Source: Streptomyces justiciae (GTDB lineage: Bacteria > Actinomycetota > Actinomycetes > Streptomycetales > Streptomycetaceae). From it: a stretch of DNA of 64,000 nt. The stretch lies in NCBI RefSeq assembly GCF_015163075.1, contig NZ_JADDXU010000001.1:372001-436000 (forward strand). Direction: 5' to 3'. Below are positions 11,304 to 19,695 of the stretch, one piece after another (the stretch's first letter is position 1; every line of letters begins with the position of its first letter). The position numbers were made by a program, and so were the translations under genes. Below the pieces are notes generated by a model, which worked only from the letters and a program-made list of their open reading frames with translations, had not been told where the DNA came from and searched no databases.

Positions 11304-11349
11304 CAGGGGCGCGGGGAACTGCGCGACAAGCCACGAACAACCCGCACCC
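11304..11349. repeat. dispersed Streptomyces repeat, copy A
   Basis: This 46-bp stretch begins CAGGGGCGCGGGGAACTG and matches a second copy at 25219-25264 at about 41 of 46 positions. From memory, this GGGGAACTGCGCGAC element is very common between Streptomyces genes. It lies between the AraC gene and the iolE-like gene. Confidence 0.75.
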
Positions 11350-11386
11350 ACCACCTCACAGCCCCCGGCACCCCATTAGGCGCCCC

Positions 11387-12304
11387 TCAAGCCCCGCAGC
11401 TCCTCAAAAACGCCCGAGTCCGCTGAGCAATAGGCAACGGCTTGTCCGGGTCACACGGATACATGTCCTGTTCCACGATCGCGAACAGATCCACATCCAG
11501 AGCCTGCGCAGCCTCCAGCACCGGCCCCAACGCCGGCACCCCGGACGGCGGTTCACACATCACACCCTGCGCCACCGCAGGCCCGAACGGCGTCCCCTTG
11601 GCCCGCACGTCGGCGAGGATCTCGGGATCGACCTGCTTGAGATGCAGGTACCCGATCCGAGAGCCGTACGTCTCGATGAGCTTCACGCTGTCCCCGCCGC
11701 AGTACGCGTAGTGCCCCGTGTCGAGACACAGCGACACCAGCGACGAGTCCGTCCCGTCCAGGAACCGCACGACGTTCGACTCGGAGTCGATGTGCGTGTC
11801 GGCATGCGGGTGGACGACGATCTGGAGCCCGTACTCCTCCCGCACCCGCCGCCCCAGCCGCTCGGTCAGCGACGTGAGGTTCCGCCACTGCTCCGGCGTC
11901 AGCGTGTCCGACTCCAGCACCTCACCGGTCTTGTCGTCCCGCCAGAAGGACGGGATGACGACGAGGTGCTTCGCGCCCATGGCCTGCGCCAGCACCGCGT
12001 TGTCGGCGACATGCGCCCAGGTCTTCTCCCAGACGGACTCCCCGTGGTGCAGCCCGGTGAAGACCGTGCCGGCCGACACCTTCAGCCCGCGCCGGCCCAC
12101 CTCCTCGGTGAGCACCGCGGGATCGGTCGGCAGATACCCGTAAGGGCCAAGCTCGATCCACTCGTAACCGGAATCCGCGACCTCGTCGAGGAAGCGCTGC
12201 CAGGGGACCTGCTGGGGGTCGTCGGGGAACCACACACCCCAGGAGTCGGGAGCCGACCCGATCCGGATGCGGGACAGTGAGGAAGAGGGTGACAACGACG
12301 TCAT
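11387..12304 (-). CDS. IolE/IolI-like sugar isomerase/dehydratase (AP endonuclease 2 TIM barrel)
   Basis: A 305-residue TIM-barrel protein of the xylose isomerase-like/AP endonuclease family 2 group. Metal-binding landmarks include the acidic strand ends WIELGPYG, the His pair in VVHPHADTHID, CLDTGHYAY and GYLHLKQVD. IolE (inosose dehydratase), IolI and IolH of inositol catabolism all belong here, and the divergent position next to iolC supports an inositol role. I cannot decide between dehydratase and isomerase from motifs alone. It shares a 162-bp promoter region with iolC. Confidence 0.82.
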   Translation of the reverse strand: MTSLSPSSSLSRIRIGSAPDSWGVWFPDDPQQVPWQRFLDEVADSGYEWIELGPYGYLPTDPAVLTEEVGRRGLKVSAGTVFTGLHHGESVWEKTWAHVADNAVLAQAMGAKHLVVIPSFWRDDKTGEVLESDTLTPEQWRNLTSLTERLGRRVREEYGLQIVVHPHADTHIDSESNVVRFLDGTDSSLVSLCLDTGHYAYCGGDSVKLIETYGSRIGYLHLKQVDPEILADVRAKGTPFGPAVAQGVMCEPPSGVPALGPVLEAAQALDVDLFAIVEQDMYPCDPDKPLPIAQRTRAFLRSCGA

Positions 12305-12354
12305 GCCGGTCAGCTTCCGCGTGAGCGGTAAGCGCTGTCAAGGGCTGGTCCGAA

Positions 12355-12399
12355 TGTCTGGACAAAACATTGACAGGGCTCCTCGTCGGGGGCTACAAA
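12355..12399 (+). promoter_or_regulatory. iolC promoter with candidate operator
   Basis: A vegetative-type promoter is visible: TTGACA at 12370-12375, 18-bp spacer, TACAAA at 12394-12399. Immediately upstream, TGTCTGGACA (12355-12364) fits the IolR motif KGWCHTRACA that I recall from Corynebacterium at nine of ten positions. The regulator is not in the window. Confidence 0.6.
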
Positions 12400-12466
12400 G
12401 CCGTGGAGAGCCGATTGCGAAGTCCGGGGCGAGACGTGAGGGTCCGACCGGCATGAAGGGAACTCG

Positions 12467-13417
12467 ATGGCGTACGACCTGATCACCATGGGGCGGATCG
12501 GAGTGGACCTCTATCCGCTGCAGACGGGCGTCCCGCTGCCGCAGGTGTCGTCCTTCGGCAAGTTCCTCGGCGGCTCGGCGGCGAACGTCGCGGTCGCCGC
12601 GGCCCGCCTGGGACGGCGGAGCGCGGTGATCACCCGGACCGGCGCCGACCCCTTCGGCACCTACCTCCACGAGGCCCTGAAGGGCTTCGGCGTGGACGAC
12701 CGCTGGGTCACCCCGGTCGCGGGCCTGCCGACCCCGGTCACGTTCTGCGAGATCTTCCCGCCGGACGACTTCCCGCTGTACTTCTACCGGCAGCCCAAGG
12801 CCCCCGACCTGGAGATCGACGCCCACGAGCTCGACCTCGACGCCATCCGTGAGGCCCGTATCTTCTGGGTCACCGGCACCGGCCTGAGCGAGGAGCCCAG
12901 CCGTACGGCGACCCTCGCGGCCCTCGCCCACCGCGCCAAGGCGGGCATCACCGTCTTCGACCTGGACTGGCGCCCGATGTTCTGGAGCGACCCGGACGCG
13001 GCCCGCCCGTTCTACGCCGAGGCCCTCAAGCACACCACCGTCGCGGTCGGGAACCTCGACGAGGTCGAGGTCGCGACGGGCGTCCGCGAGCCCCGTGCGG
13101 CCGCCGAGGCGCTCCTCGACGCGGGTGTCGAGCTCGCCGTCGTCAAGCAGGGCCCCAAGGGCGTCCTCGCGGTCGACCGGAACGGCAACTCCGCCGAGGT
13201 CCCGCCGCTCCCGGTGGACGTTCTCAACGGACTCGGCGCCGGAGACGCCTTCGGCGGCTCCCTGTGCCACGGCCTCCTCGACGGCTGGGACCTGGAGAAG
13301 ATCATGCGGCACGCCAACGCGGCCGGCGCGATCGTCGCCTCCCGCCTGGAGTGCAGCTCGGCGATGCCCACACCGCAAGAGATCGAGACCGCGATCGCGG
13401 CGGGAGCTGTCAAGTGA
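12467..13417 (+). CDS. iolC: 5-dehydro-2-deoxygluconokinase (PfkB family)
   Basis: A 316-residue ribokinase-fold sugar kinase, expected to phosphorylate 5-dehydro-2-deoxygluconate. PfkB signatures are GGSAANVAVAAARLG near residue 35 and LNGLGAGDAFGGSL near 255, with the catalytic Asp in GAGD. The IolC assignment rests on its place in an operon with iolB, iolD and mmsA. Its TGA overlaps the next gene's GTG, so translation is probably coupled. Confidence 0.92.
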   Translation: MAYDLITMGRIGVDLYPLQTGVPLPQVSSFGKFLGGSAANVAVAAARLGRRSAVITRTGADPFGTYLHEALKGFGVDDRWVTPVAGLPTPVTFCEIFPPDDFPLYFYRQPKAPDLEIDAHELDLDAIREARIFWVTGTGLSEEPSRTATLAALAHRAKAGITVFDLDWRPMFWSDPDAARPFYAEALKHTTVAVGNLDEVEVATGVREPRAAAEALLDAGVELAVVKQGPKGVLAVDRNGNSAEVPPLPVDVLNGLGAGDAFGGSLCHGLLDGWDLEKIMRHANAAGAIVASRLECSSAMPTPQEIETAIAAGAVK

Positions 13418-14304
13418 GCGTCGACATCGCCGAACTCGTCCGCCTGCGCACCCGCCACCCCGAGGCGATCGCCGAGGCCGCCGCCCGCCGCACCCGCAGG
13501 CCGCTCCTCGGCGACACCGACCGTCTCATGATCGTCGCCGCCGACCACCCCGCCCGGGGCGCACTCGGCGTCGGCGGCAACCCGAAGGCCATGGCCAACC
13601 GAGCCGACCTGCTGGAACGCCTCTGCCTCGCGCTCTCCCGCCCCGGCGTCGACGGCGTCCTCGCGACGGCCGACATCCTCGACGACCTGCTGCTGCTCGG
13701 CGCCCTCGACGGCAAGGTCGTCATGGGCTCGATGAACCGCGGCGGCCTCCAGGGCGCCAGCTTCGAACTCGACGACCGCTTCACCGGCCACCGCGCCGAG
13801 GACATCGAGCGGCTCGGCTTCGACGCGGGCAAACTGCTCCTCCGTATCGACTACGACGACCCGGGCTCCCTCACCACCATGGAGTCCACCGCCCGCGCCA
13901 TCGACGACATGGCCGCGCGCCGACTCCCGGTCTTCGTCGAGCCGTTCATCAGCAGCCGCACGGCCGAGGGCAAGGTACGGAACGACCTCTCCGCCGAGGC
14001 CGTCACCCGGTCCATCGCCATCGCCTCGGGCCTGGGCGGCAGTTCGGCCTACACCTGGCTGAAGGTGCCGGTCACCGAGAACCCGGACGACATGGCCGAG
14101 GTCATGGCCACCTCCACGCTGCCCGCCGTCCTGCTGGGCGGCGAGGTCGGTGGCTCCATGGAAGAGCAAGCCGGGGCGTACGAGAAGTGGCGGGGCGCAC
14201 TCCAACTGCCCACCGTGCGCGGACTCGTGGTCGGCCGTTCGCTGCTCTACCCGGCGGACGGGGACGTCGCCGCCGCCGTGGACACCGCCGTAGGACTCCT
14301 GTGA
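13414..14304 (+). CDS. Cgl0159-family (beta/alpha)8 aldolase-like protein, inositol operon
   Basis: The GTG at 13414 overlaps the iolC stop (GTGA) and gives 296 residues. The sequence has a class I aldolase-like barrel appearance (VAADHPARGALG, KLLLRIDYDD, FVEPFISS, YTWLKVP, LGGEVGG). Genes of this type sit after iolC in other actinobacterial inositol operons; I recall the name Cgl0159 family. It may supply the 2-deoxy-5-keto-gluconate-6-phosphate aldolase step (IolJ), since no other aldolase is present, but this is inference. Confidence 0.8.
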   Translation: MSVDIAELVRLRTRHPEAIAEAAARRTRRPLLGDTDRLMIVAADHPARGALGVGGNPKAMANRADLLERLCLALSRPGVDGVLATADILDDLLLLGALDGKVVMGSMNRGGLQGASFELDDRFTGHRAEDIERLGFDAGKLLLRIDYDDPGSLTTMESTARAIDDMAARRLPVFVEPFISSRTAEGKVRNDLSAEAVTRSIAIASGLGGSSAYTWLKVPVTENPDDMAEVMATSTLPAVLLGGEVGGSMEEQAGAYEKWRGALQLPTVRGLVVGRSLLYPADGDVAAAVDTAVGLL

Positions 14305-14311
14305 GGGCCGC

Positions 14312-15124
14312 ATGAGTAACGATCTCCACATCCCCAAGGGTTCCTCCACCAACTCCCTGTACACAGTGGACATCGATCCGAAGCGGGCCGGCTGGACGTA
14401 CTGCGCTCTGCGGATCGTCGCGCTGGAACCGGGTGGCACGCACACCTTCACCACCGGTGACAGTGAGTGGATCGTGCTTCCGCTGAAAGGCGGATGTACC
14501 GTACAAACGGAAGAAAAGGAGTTCCAACTCCTGGGCAGGGAAAGCGTGTTCGCGTCGGTATCCGACTTCGCGTACGTGCCCCGCGACGCCCAGGCTTCGA
14601 TCGCCTCCGGCGCGGGAGGCCGCTTCGCCCTGGCAGGAGCGAAGTGCGAGCGACGACTCCCCGCCCGCTACGGCCCCGCGCCGGAGGTCCCCACCGAGGA
14701 ACGCGGCAGCGGCAACCGGCTGCGCCACGTCCGCAACTTCGCCTCAGCCGACGCCTTCGACTGCGACAAGCTGATCGCCGTCGAGGTCATCACCCCCGGC
14801 GGCAACTGGTCCTCGTACCCGCCCCACAAGCACGACGAGCACCGGCCGGGCGTGGAAGCGGAGTTGGAGGAGATCTACTACTTCGAGATCGACGGCCCGA
14901 ACGGTTTCGGCTATCAGCGCGTATCCCCTTCCCGTGAGGGCGGATCGGACGTCCTCGCGGAGGTCCGCTCCGGTGACGCCGTCCTCGTCCCCGACGGATG
15001 GCACGGCCCGTCGATCGCCCAGCCCGACCACGACATGTACTACCTGAACGTCATGGCGGGCCCGGGTGAGACGCGGGAGTGGCGGATCTGCTTCCACCCG
15101 GACCACACGGAGGGGTACCGATGA
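14312..15124 (+). CDS. iolB: 5-deoxy-glucuronate isomerase
   Basis: A 270-residue cupin-type protein of the IolB family, converting 5-deoxy-glucuronate to 5-dehydro-2-deoxygluconate. The metal-binding stretch YPPHKHDEH followed by ELEEIYYFEID is characteristic, as is the ending VMAGPGETREWRICFHPDH. Length matches the family (about 270). It starts 7 bp after the aldolase-like gene and its stop overlaps the iolD start (ATGA). Confidence 0.95.
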   Translation: MSNDLHIPKGSSTNSLYTVDIDPKRAGWTYCALRIVALEPGGTHTFTTGDSEWIVLPLKGGCTVQTEEKEFQLLGRESVFASVSDFAYVPRDAQASIASGAGGRFALAGAKCERRLPARYGPAPEVPTEERGSGNRLRHVRNFASADAFDCDKLIAVEVITPGGNWSSYPPHKHDEHRPGVEAELEEIYYFEIDGPNGFGYQRVSPSREGGSDVLAEVRSGDAVLVPDGWHGPSIAQPDHDMYYLNVMAGPGETREWRICFHPDHTEGYR

Positions 15125-17001
15125 CGACCACCCGGCTCACGGTCGCGCAGGCCCTTGTACGTTTCCTCGCCGCCCAGTACACCGAACGCGACGGCACCCG
15201 GCAGCGGTTGATCTCCGCGACCTGGGGCATCTTCGGCCACGGCAACGTGGCCGGCCTCGGCCAGGCGCTCGTCGAGTACGCCGACGACATGCCGTACCAC
15301 CAGGGCCGCAACGAGCAGTCGATGGTGCACGCGGCGGTCGGCTACGCCCGCCAGTCCAACCGCCTGTCCACGCACGCCGTCACCACCTCCATCGGCCCCG
15401 GCGCGACCAACCTGGTGACGGGCGCGGCCCTCGCGACCATCAACCACCTCCCGGTCCTGCTCCTCCCCGGCGACATCTTCGCCACCCGCCCCGCCGACCC
15501 GGTCCTCCAGCAGCTGGAGGTCCCGTACGCGGGCGACCTCAGCGTCAACGACTGTCTGCGCCCGGTGTCGAGGTACTTCGACCGCGTCACCCGCCCCGAG
15601 GCCCTCATCCCGGCCGCCCTCCAGGCGATGCGGGTCCTCACCGACCCGGTGGAGACGGGCGCGGTCACCCTCGCCCTCCCGCAGGACGTCCAGGCCGAGG
15701 CGTACGACTGGCCCGAGGAGTTCTTCGCCGAGCGCACCTGGGTCGTACGACGTCCGGGCGCCGATCCGACCGAACTCGCCGAAGCCATCGCGGCGATCAG
15801 GTCGGCCCGCAGGCCGCTGGTCGTCGCGGGCGGCGGAGTCCACCACAGCCGCGCCGAGGAGGCCCTCGCCGAGTTCGCCGAGGCGACCGGCGTCCCCGTC
15901 GCCTCCACCCACGCCGGCAAGGGCTCGCTGCGCCACGACCACCCCCAGGACGTCGGCGGCGTCGGCCACACCGGTACCGCCACCGCCAACGAACTCGCCC
16001 GCCAGGCCGACCTGGTGATCGGTGTCGGCACCCGTTACACCGACTTCACCACCGCCTCCGGGACGCTCTTCGAGACGCCCGGCGTCCGCTTCCTCAACCT
16101 CAACATCGCGCCCTTCGACGGCCACAAGCTCGCCGGACAGCCGCTGGTCGCGGACGCCCGCAGCGGCCTCGCCGAGCTCACCGAGGCCCTGGGCATGCAC
16201 GGCCACCGGGTCGCCGACTCGTACGTCGCCGAGTACACCGAGGACAAGCAGCGCTGGGAGCACCGCGTCGACGCCTGCTACGAGGCCGACGAGATAGACG
16301 TACGCCCCACCCAGCCCCAGGTCCTCGGCGCCCTGGACGCCCTGGTGGACGAGAGCGACATCATCATCAACGCGGCCGGCTCCCTCCCCGGCGACCTGCA
16401 CAAACTGTGGCGGGCGCGCTCCCGGGACCAGTACCACCTGGAGTACGGCTACTCCTGCATGGGCTACGAGATCCCGGCCGCGATCGGCGTGAAGATGGCC
16501 GCCCCCGAGCGCAATGTCTGGGCGCTCGTCGGCGACGGGACCTACCTCATGATGCCGACCGAGATCGTGACCGCCGTCCAGGAGGGCGTCGCGATCAAGA
16601 TGCTGCTGATCCAGAACCACGGGTACGCCTCGATCGGCGGCCTGTCGGAGTCGGTGGGCGGCGAGCGGTTCGGCACCGCGTACCGGTACCAGTCGGACGA
16701 CGGTACCTACACCGGGGCGCCGCTCCCGGTGGACCTGGCCGCCAACGCGGCCAGCCTGGGCATGCGCGTTCTGCGCGCGAAGACCGTGGGTGACCTGCGC
16801 GAGGCTCTCGCCCAGGCACGCGCGGCGGACACTCCCACATGTGTCTACGTCGAGACCGAAACGGCAGACACAGTGTCGGGCGCGCCTCCGGCGCAAGCCT
16901 GGTGGGATGTACCTGTGGCCGAGACGGCGACCCGACCGTCCGCGGTGAAGGCACGTGAGCTGTACGACCGGCACGTCTCTACCCGACGCCGCCATCTGTG
17001 A
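15121..17001 (+). CDS. iolD: 3D-(3,5/4)-trihydroxycyclohexane-1,2-dione hydrolase
   Basis: A 626-residue thiamine-diphosphate enzyme that opens the cyclohexane ring in inositol breakdown. It has the acetolactate-synthase layout: N-terminal pyrimidine-binding domain (ISATWGIFGHGNVAGLGQ, EQSMVHAAVGYARQ), middle Rossmann domain, and the C-terminal cofactor motif GDGTYLMMPTEI to NHGYASIGG. The ATG at 15121 overlaps the iolB stop; the open frame runs slightly upstream without support. Confidence 0.95.
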   Translation: MTTTRLTVAQALVRFLAAQYTERDGTRQRLISATWGIFGHGNVAGLGQALVEYADDMPYHQGRNEQSMVHAAVGYARQSNRLSTHAVTTSIGPGATNLVTGAALATINHLPVLLLPGDIFATRPADPVLQQLEVPYAGDLSVNDCLRPVSRYFDRVTRPEALIPAALQAMRVLTDPVETGAVTLALPQDVQAEAYDWPEEFFAERTWVVRRPGADPTELAEAIAAIRSARRPLVVAGGGVHHSRAEEALAEFAEATGVPVASTHAGKGSLRHDHPQDVGGVGHTGTATANELARQADLVIGVGTRYTDFTTASGTLFETPGVRFLNLNIAPFDGHKLAGQPLVADARSGLAELTEALGMHGHRVADSYVAEYTEDKQRWEHRVDACYEADEIDVRPTQPQVLGALDALVDESDIIINAAGSLPGDLHKLWRARSRDQYHLEYGYSCMGYEIPAAIGVKMAAPERNVWALVGDGTYLMMPTEIVTAVQEGVAIKMLLIQNHGYASIGGLSESVGGERFGTAYRYQSDDGTYTGAPLPVDLAANAASLGMRVLRAKTVGDLREALAQARAADTPTCVYVETETADTVSGAPPAQAWWDVPVAETATRPSAVKARELYDRHVSTRRRHL

Positions 17002-17015
17002 AGGAGCAACTGGGC

Positions 17016-18518
17016 ATGACGAAGATCGTCAACCACTGGATCGGCGGCAAGACCGTCGAAGGCGCGTCGGGGAACTACGGGCCGGTCACCGACCCTGCGA
17101 CCGGCGCGGTCACCACGAAGGTCGCGTTCGCGTCGGTCGACGAGGTCGACTCCGCGGTCGCCGCCGCCAAGGACGCGTTCCAGACCTGGGGCACCTCGTC
17201 GCTGGCCAAGCGGACCACCATCCTGTTCAAGTTCCGGGCGCTGCTCGAAGCCAACCGGGACGCGATCGCCGAGCTGATCACCGCCGAGCACGGCAAGGTG
17301 CACAGCGACGCGCTGGGCGAGGTCGCGCGCGGTCTGGAGATCGTCGACCTGGCGTGCGGCATCACCGTGCAGCTGAAGGGCGAGCTGTCGACCGAGGTCG
17401 CCAGCCGCGTGGACGTCGCCTCGATCCGCCAGCCGCTGGGTGTCGTCGCCGGCATCACGCCGTTCAACTTCCCGGCGATGGTCCCGATGTGGATGTTCCC
17501 GATCGCCATCGCGACCGGCAACACCTTCGTGCTGAAGCCGTCCGAGAAGGACCCGTCGGCGTCGATCAAGATCGCCGAGCTGCTGGCCGAGGCCGGTCTG
17601 CCCGACGGCGTCTTCAACGTCGTCCACGGCGACAAGGTGGCCGTCGACCGCCTCCTGGAGCACCCGGACGTCAAGGCCGTCTCCTTCGTCGGCTCGACCC
17701 CGATCGCCCGCTACATCCACACCACCGCCTCCGCGAACGGCAAGCGCGTCCAGGCCCTGGGCGGCGCCAAGAACCACATGCTGGTCCTCCCGGACGCCGA
17801 CCTCGACGCGGCTGCCGACGCGGCCGTGAGCGCCGCCTACGGCTCCGCGGGCGAGCGCTGCATGGCGATCTCCGCGGTCGTGGCGGTCGGCTCGATCGGC
17901 GACGAGCTGGTGGACAAGATCCGCGAGCGCGCCGAGAAGATCAAGATCGGCCCCGGCAACGACCCGACCTCGGAGATGGGCCCGCTCATCACCAAGGTCC
18001 ACCGCGACAAGGTGGCGTCCTACGTCACCGGCGCCGCGGCCGAGGGCTGCGAGGTCGTCCTGGACGGCTCCGGCTACACGGTCGAGGGCTACGAGGACGG
18101 CCACTGGATCGGCATCTCGCTCCTCGACAAGGTGCCGACCACCGCGAAGGCCTACCAGGACGAGATCTTCGGCCCCGTCCTGACCGTCCTGCGCGTCGAC
18201 ACGTACGACGAGGGCATCGCGCTCATCAACGCCTCGCCGTTCGGCAACGGCACCGCGATCTTCACCCGGGACGGCGGCGCCGCCCGCCGCTTCCAGCTGG
18301 AGGTCGAGGCCGGCATGGTCGGCGTGAACGTCCCGATCCCGGTCCCCGTCGGCTACCACAGCTTCGGTGGCTGGAAGGACTCGCTCTTCGGCGACCACCA
18401 CATCTACGGCAACGACGGCACCCACTTCTACACCCGCGGCAAGGTCGTCACGACCCGCTGGCCGGACCCGGCCGACGCACCCGCGGGCGTCGACCTGGGC
18501 TTCCCGCGCAACCACTGA
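17016..18518 (+). CDS. mmsA: CoA-acylating methylmalonate-semialdehyde dehydrogenase
   Basis: A 500-residue aldehyde dehydrogenase turning malonate or methylmalonate semialdehyde into acetyl- or propionyl-CoA, the last step of inositol (and valine) degradation. Signatures are GITPFNFPAMVP, GGAKNHMLVLPDAD and the nucleophile in GERCMAIS (Cys near 282). AAGGAG sits 9 nt before ATG 17016, which I prefer over the in-frame GTG at 16998. It closes the inositol operon and is followed by a strong hairpin. Confidence 0.96.
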   Translation: MTKIVNHWIGGKTVEGASGNYGPVTDPATGAVTTKVAFASVDEVDSAVAAAKDAFQTWGTSSLAKRTTILFKFRALLEANRDAIAELITAEHGKVHSDALGEVARGLEIVDLACGITVQLKGELSTEVASRVDVASIRQPLGVVAGITPFNFPAMVPMWMFPIAIATGNTFVLKPSEKDPSASIKIAELLAEAGLPDGVFNVVHGDKVAVDRLLEHPDVKAVSFVGSTPIARYIHTTASANGKRVQALGGAKNHMLVLPDADLDAAADAAVSAAYGSAGERCMAISAVVAVGSIGDELVDKIRERAEKIKIGPGNDPTSEMGPLITKVHRDKVASYVTGAAAEGCEVVLDGSGYTVEGYEDGHWIGISLLDKVPTTAKAYQDEIFGPVLTVLRVDTYDEGIALINASPFGNGTAIFTRDGGAARRFQLEVEAGMVGVNVPIPVPVGYHSFGGWKDSLFGDHHIYGNDGTHFYTRGKVVTTRWPDPADAPAGVDLGFPRNH

Positions 18519-18527
18519 GTGGCTCCT

Positions 18528-18561
18528 GAGCCCGGGCACCTGAAGGCAGGCGCCCGGGCTC
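18528..18561. terminator. bidirectional terminator, mmsA / lipoprotein gene
   Basis: A 10-bp perfect stem (GAGCCCGGGC / GCCCGGGCTC) separates two convergent genes. Confidence 0.8.
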
Positions 18562-18570
18562 CGTCATGTC

Positions 18571-19398
18571 CTACTGCCCCTGGGCTTCCTTGAGCGCCTC
18601 GGTCATGTCGGCGGTCTCGGCGGCCGGGGGAGCCTTGATGGTGGCGGTGTCCCCGAACTCGGCGAAGTCCATGGTGACGGTGATCTTGCCCATCTCCTGG
18701 ACCAGGCGGACGGGCAGGTCCTTCTCGCCCAGCCAGACGTCCATGGTGATGGTGTCCGCGCCGCCGGTCATCTGGTTGAGCAGGCTGCCGTCGCCGGTGT
18801 AGGCCTCCTTGAAGCTGCCCATGTGCTCCTGGTCGATCACGGCCCGGTAGTGGGTGGCCTTCTGGCCGTTGACGGTCTGCGAGCCGAGGTCCTCGACGTC
18901 GCTCGCGTACTTCAGGCCCTTCAGCGAGGCCGTCGGGTTGCCGCCCGCGTTCATCGAGGCGGCGCCGCTCTCGCCGAACACGGCGGAGGCGTCGACCTTC
19001 ATCCACTCCTTGCCCTCGAGCGGGCCCGAGGCCTGCGGGTCGACGTCGTAGTAGTAGACGCCGTCGACGAGCAGGCAGTGGATCTTCGGGTCGTCCTGCA
19101 CGGCCTGCATCTGGGCCGCGGCGGTGTCCATCCGTACGTCGTAGGCCATGCCGTCGCCCCACGAGTACGTGCCGTCCATCGCGATCGGCGTGCCGGTCCC
19201 GAGGTCGGTCGACACCTTCACCTCAGCCGACCCCAGCTGCTCCGTCCGGTCCGTGGCCCGGGCGAGCGCCGCCATGATCGCGTCGGTCTTGTCGACCGCC
19301 TCGGCGGCCTGCTTCACGGAGTCCGCGCCGCACGCCGACGTCGTCAGAAGCGCCGCCGCCGTGAACCCCACCCAGGCAGCCGTGTGCTTCACCTTCAT
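18571..19398 (-). CDS. LppX/LprG-like secreted lipoprotein
   Basis: A 275-residue protein with a lipoprotein signal peptide: MKVKHTAAW, a hydrophobic stretch, and the lipobox TTSAC with Cys23. The mature part has the LppX_LprAFG-type beta-rich fold character (WGDGMAYDVRM, VDGVYYYDVDP, HYRAVID, DVWLGEKDLPVRL). Mycobacterial relatives carry lipids to the cell envelope; whether this one does is unknown. The ATG at 19398 follows GGGGTGGGGA; an upstream in-frame start at 19413 is less likely. Confidence 0.87.
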   Translation of the reverse strand: MKVKHTAAWVGFTAAALLTTSACGADSVKQAAEAVDKTDAIMAALARATDRTEQLGSAEVKVSTDLGTGTPIAMDGTYSWGDGMAYDVRMDTAAAQMQAVQDDPKIHCLLVDGVYYYDVDPQASGPLEGKEWMKVDASAVFGESGAASMNAGGNPTASLKGLKYASDVEDLGSQTVNGQKATHYRAVIDQEHMGSFKEAYTGDGSLLNQMTGGADTITMDVWLGEKDLPVRLVQEMGKITVTMDFAEFGDTATIKAPPAAETADMTEALKEAQGQ

Positions 19399-19695
19399 CT
19401 GTCCCCACCCCACGCTGTGAAATCTGTGCGTCCACTGTGACTGGTGACTCTAGCGGGAGCCACTGACTTGTTCGGATTCCGGACACCCTGACGATTTTTT
19501 GACGCCCGAGCTGCGATTCTCGTACAGCTGCGAGAAGCGGAATACCTTGCCTTGAATTGCCGTATCCGCGATTTAGGCGCTCTTGATCTACGGATTCCGT
19601 AGGTAAACGGCTATTGACGGTTGGGTTTTCGTCGGGGTTCGATGCACCGCAATCCAGTAGCGCAGCGCTCTGCACGAGTCGATCGGAACCGCCGC

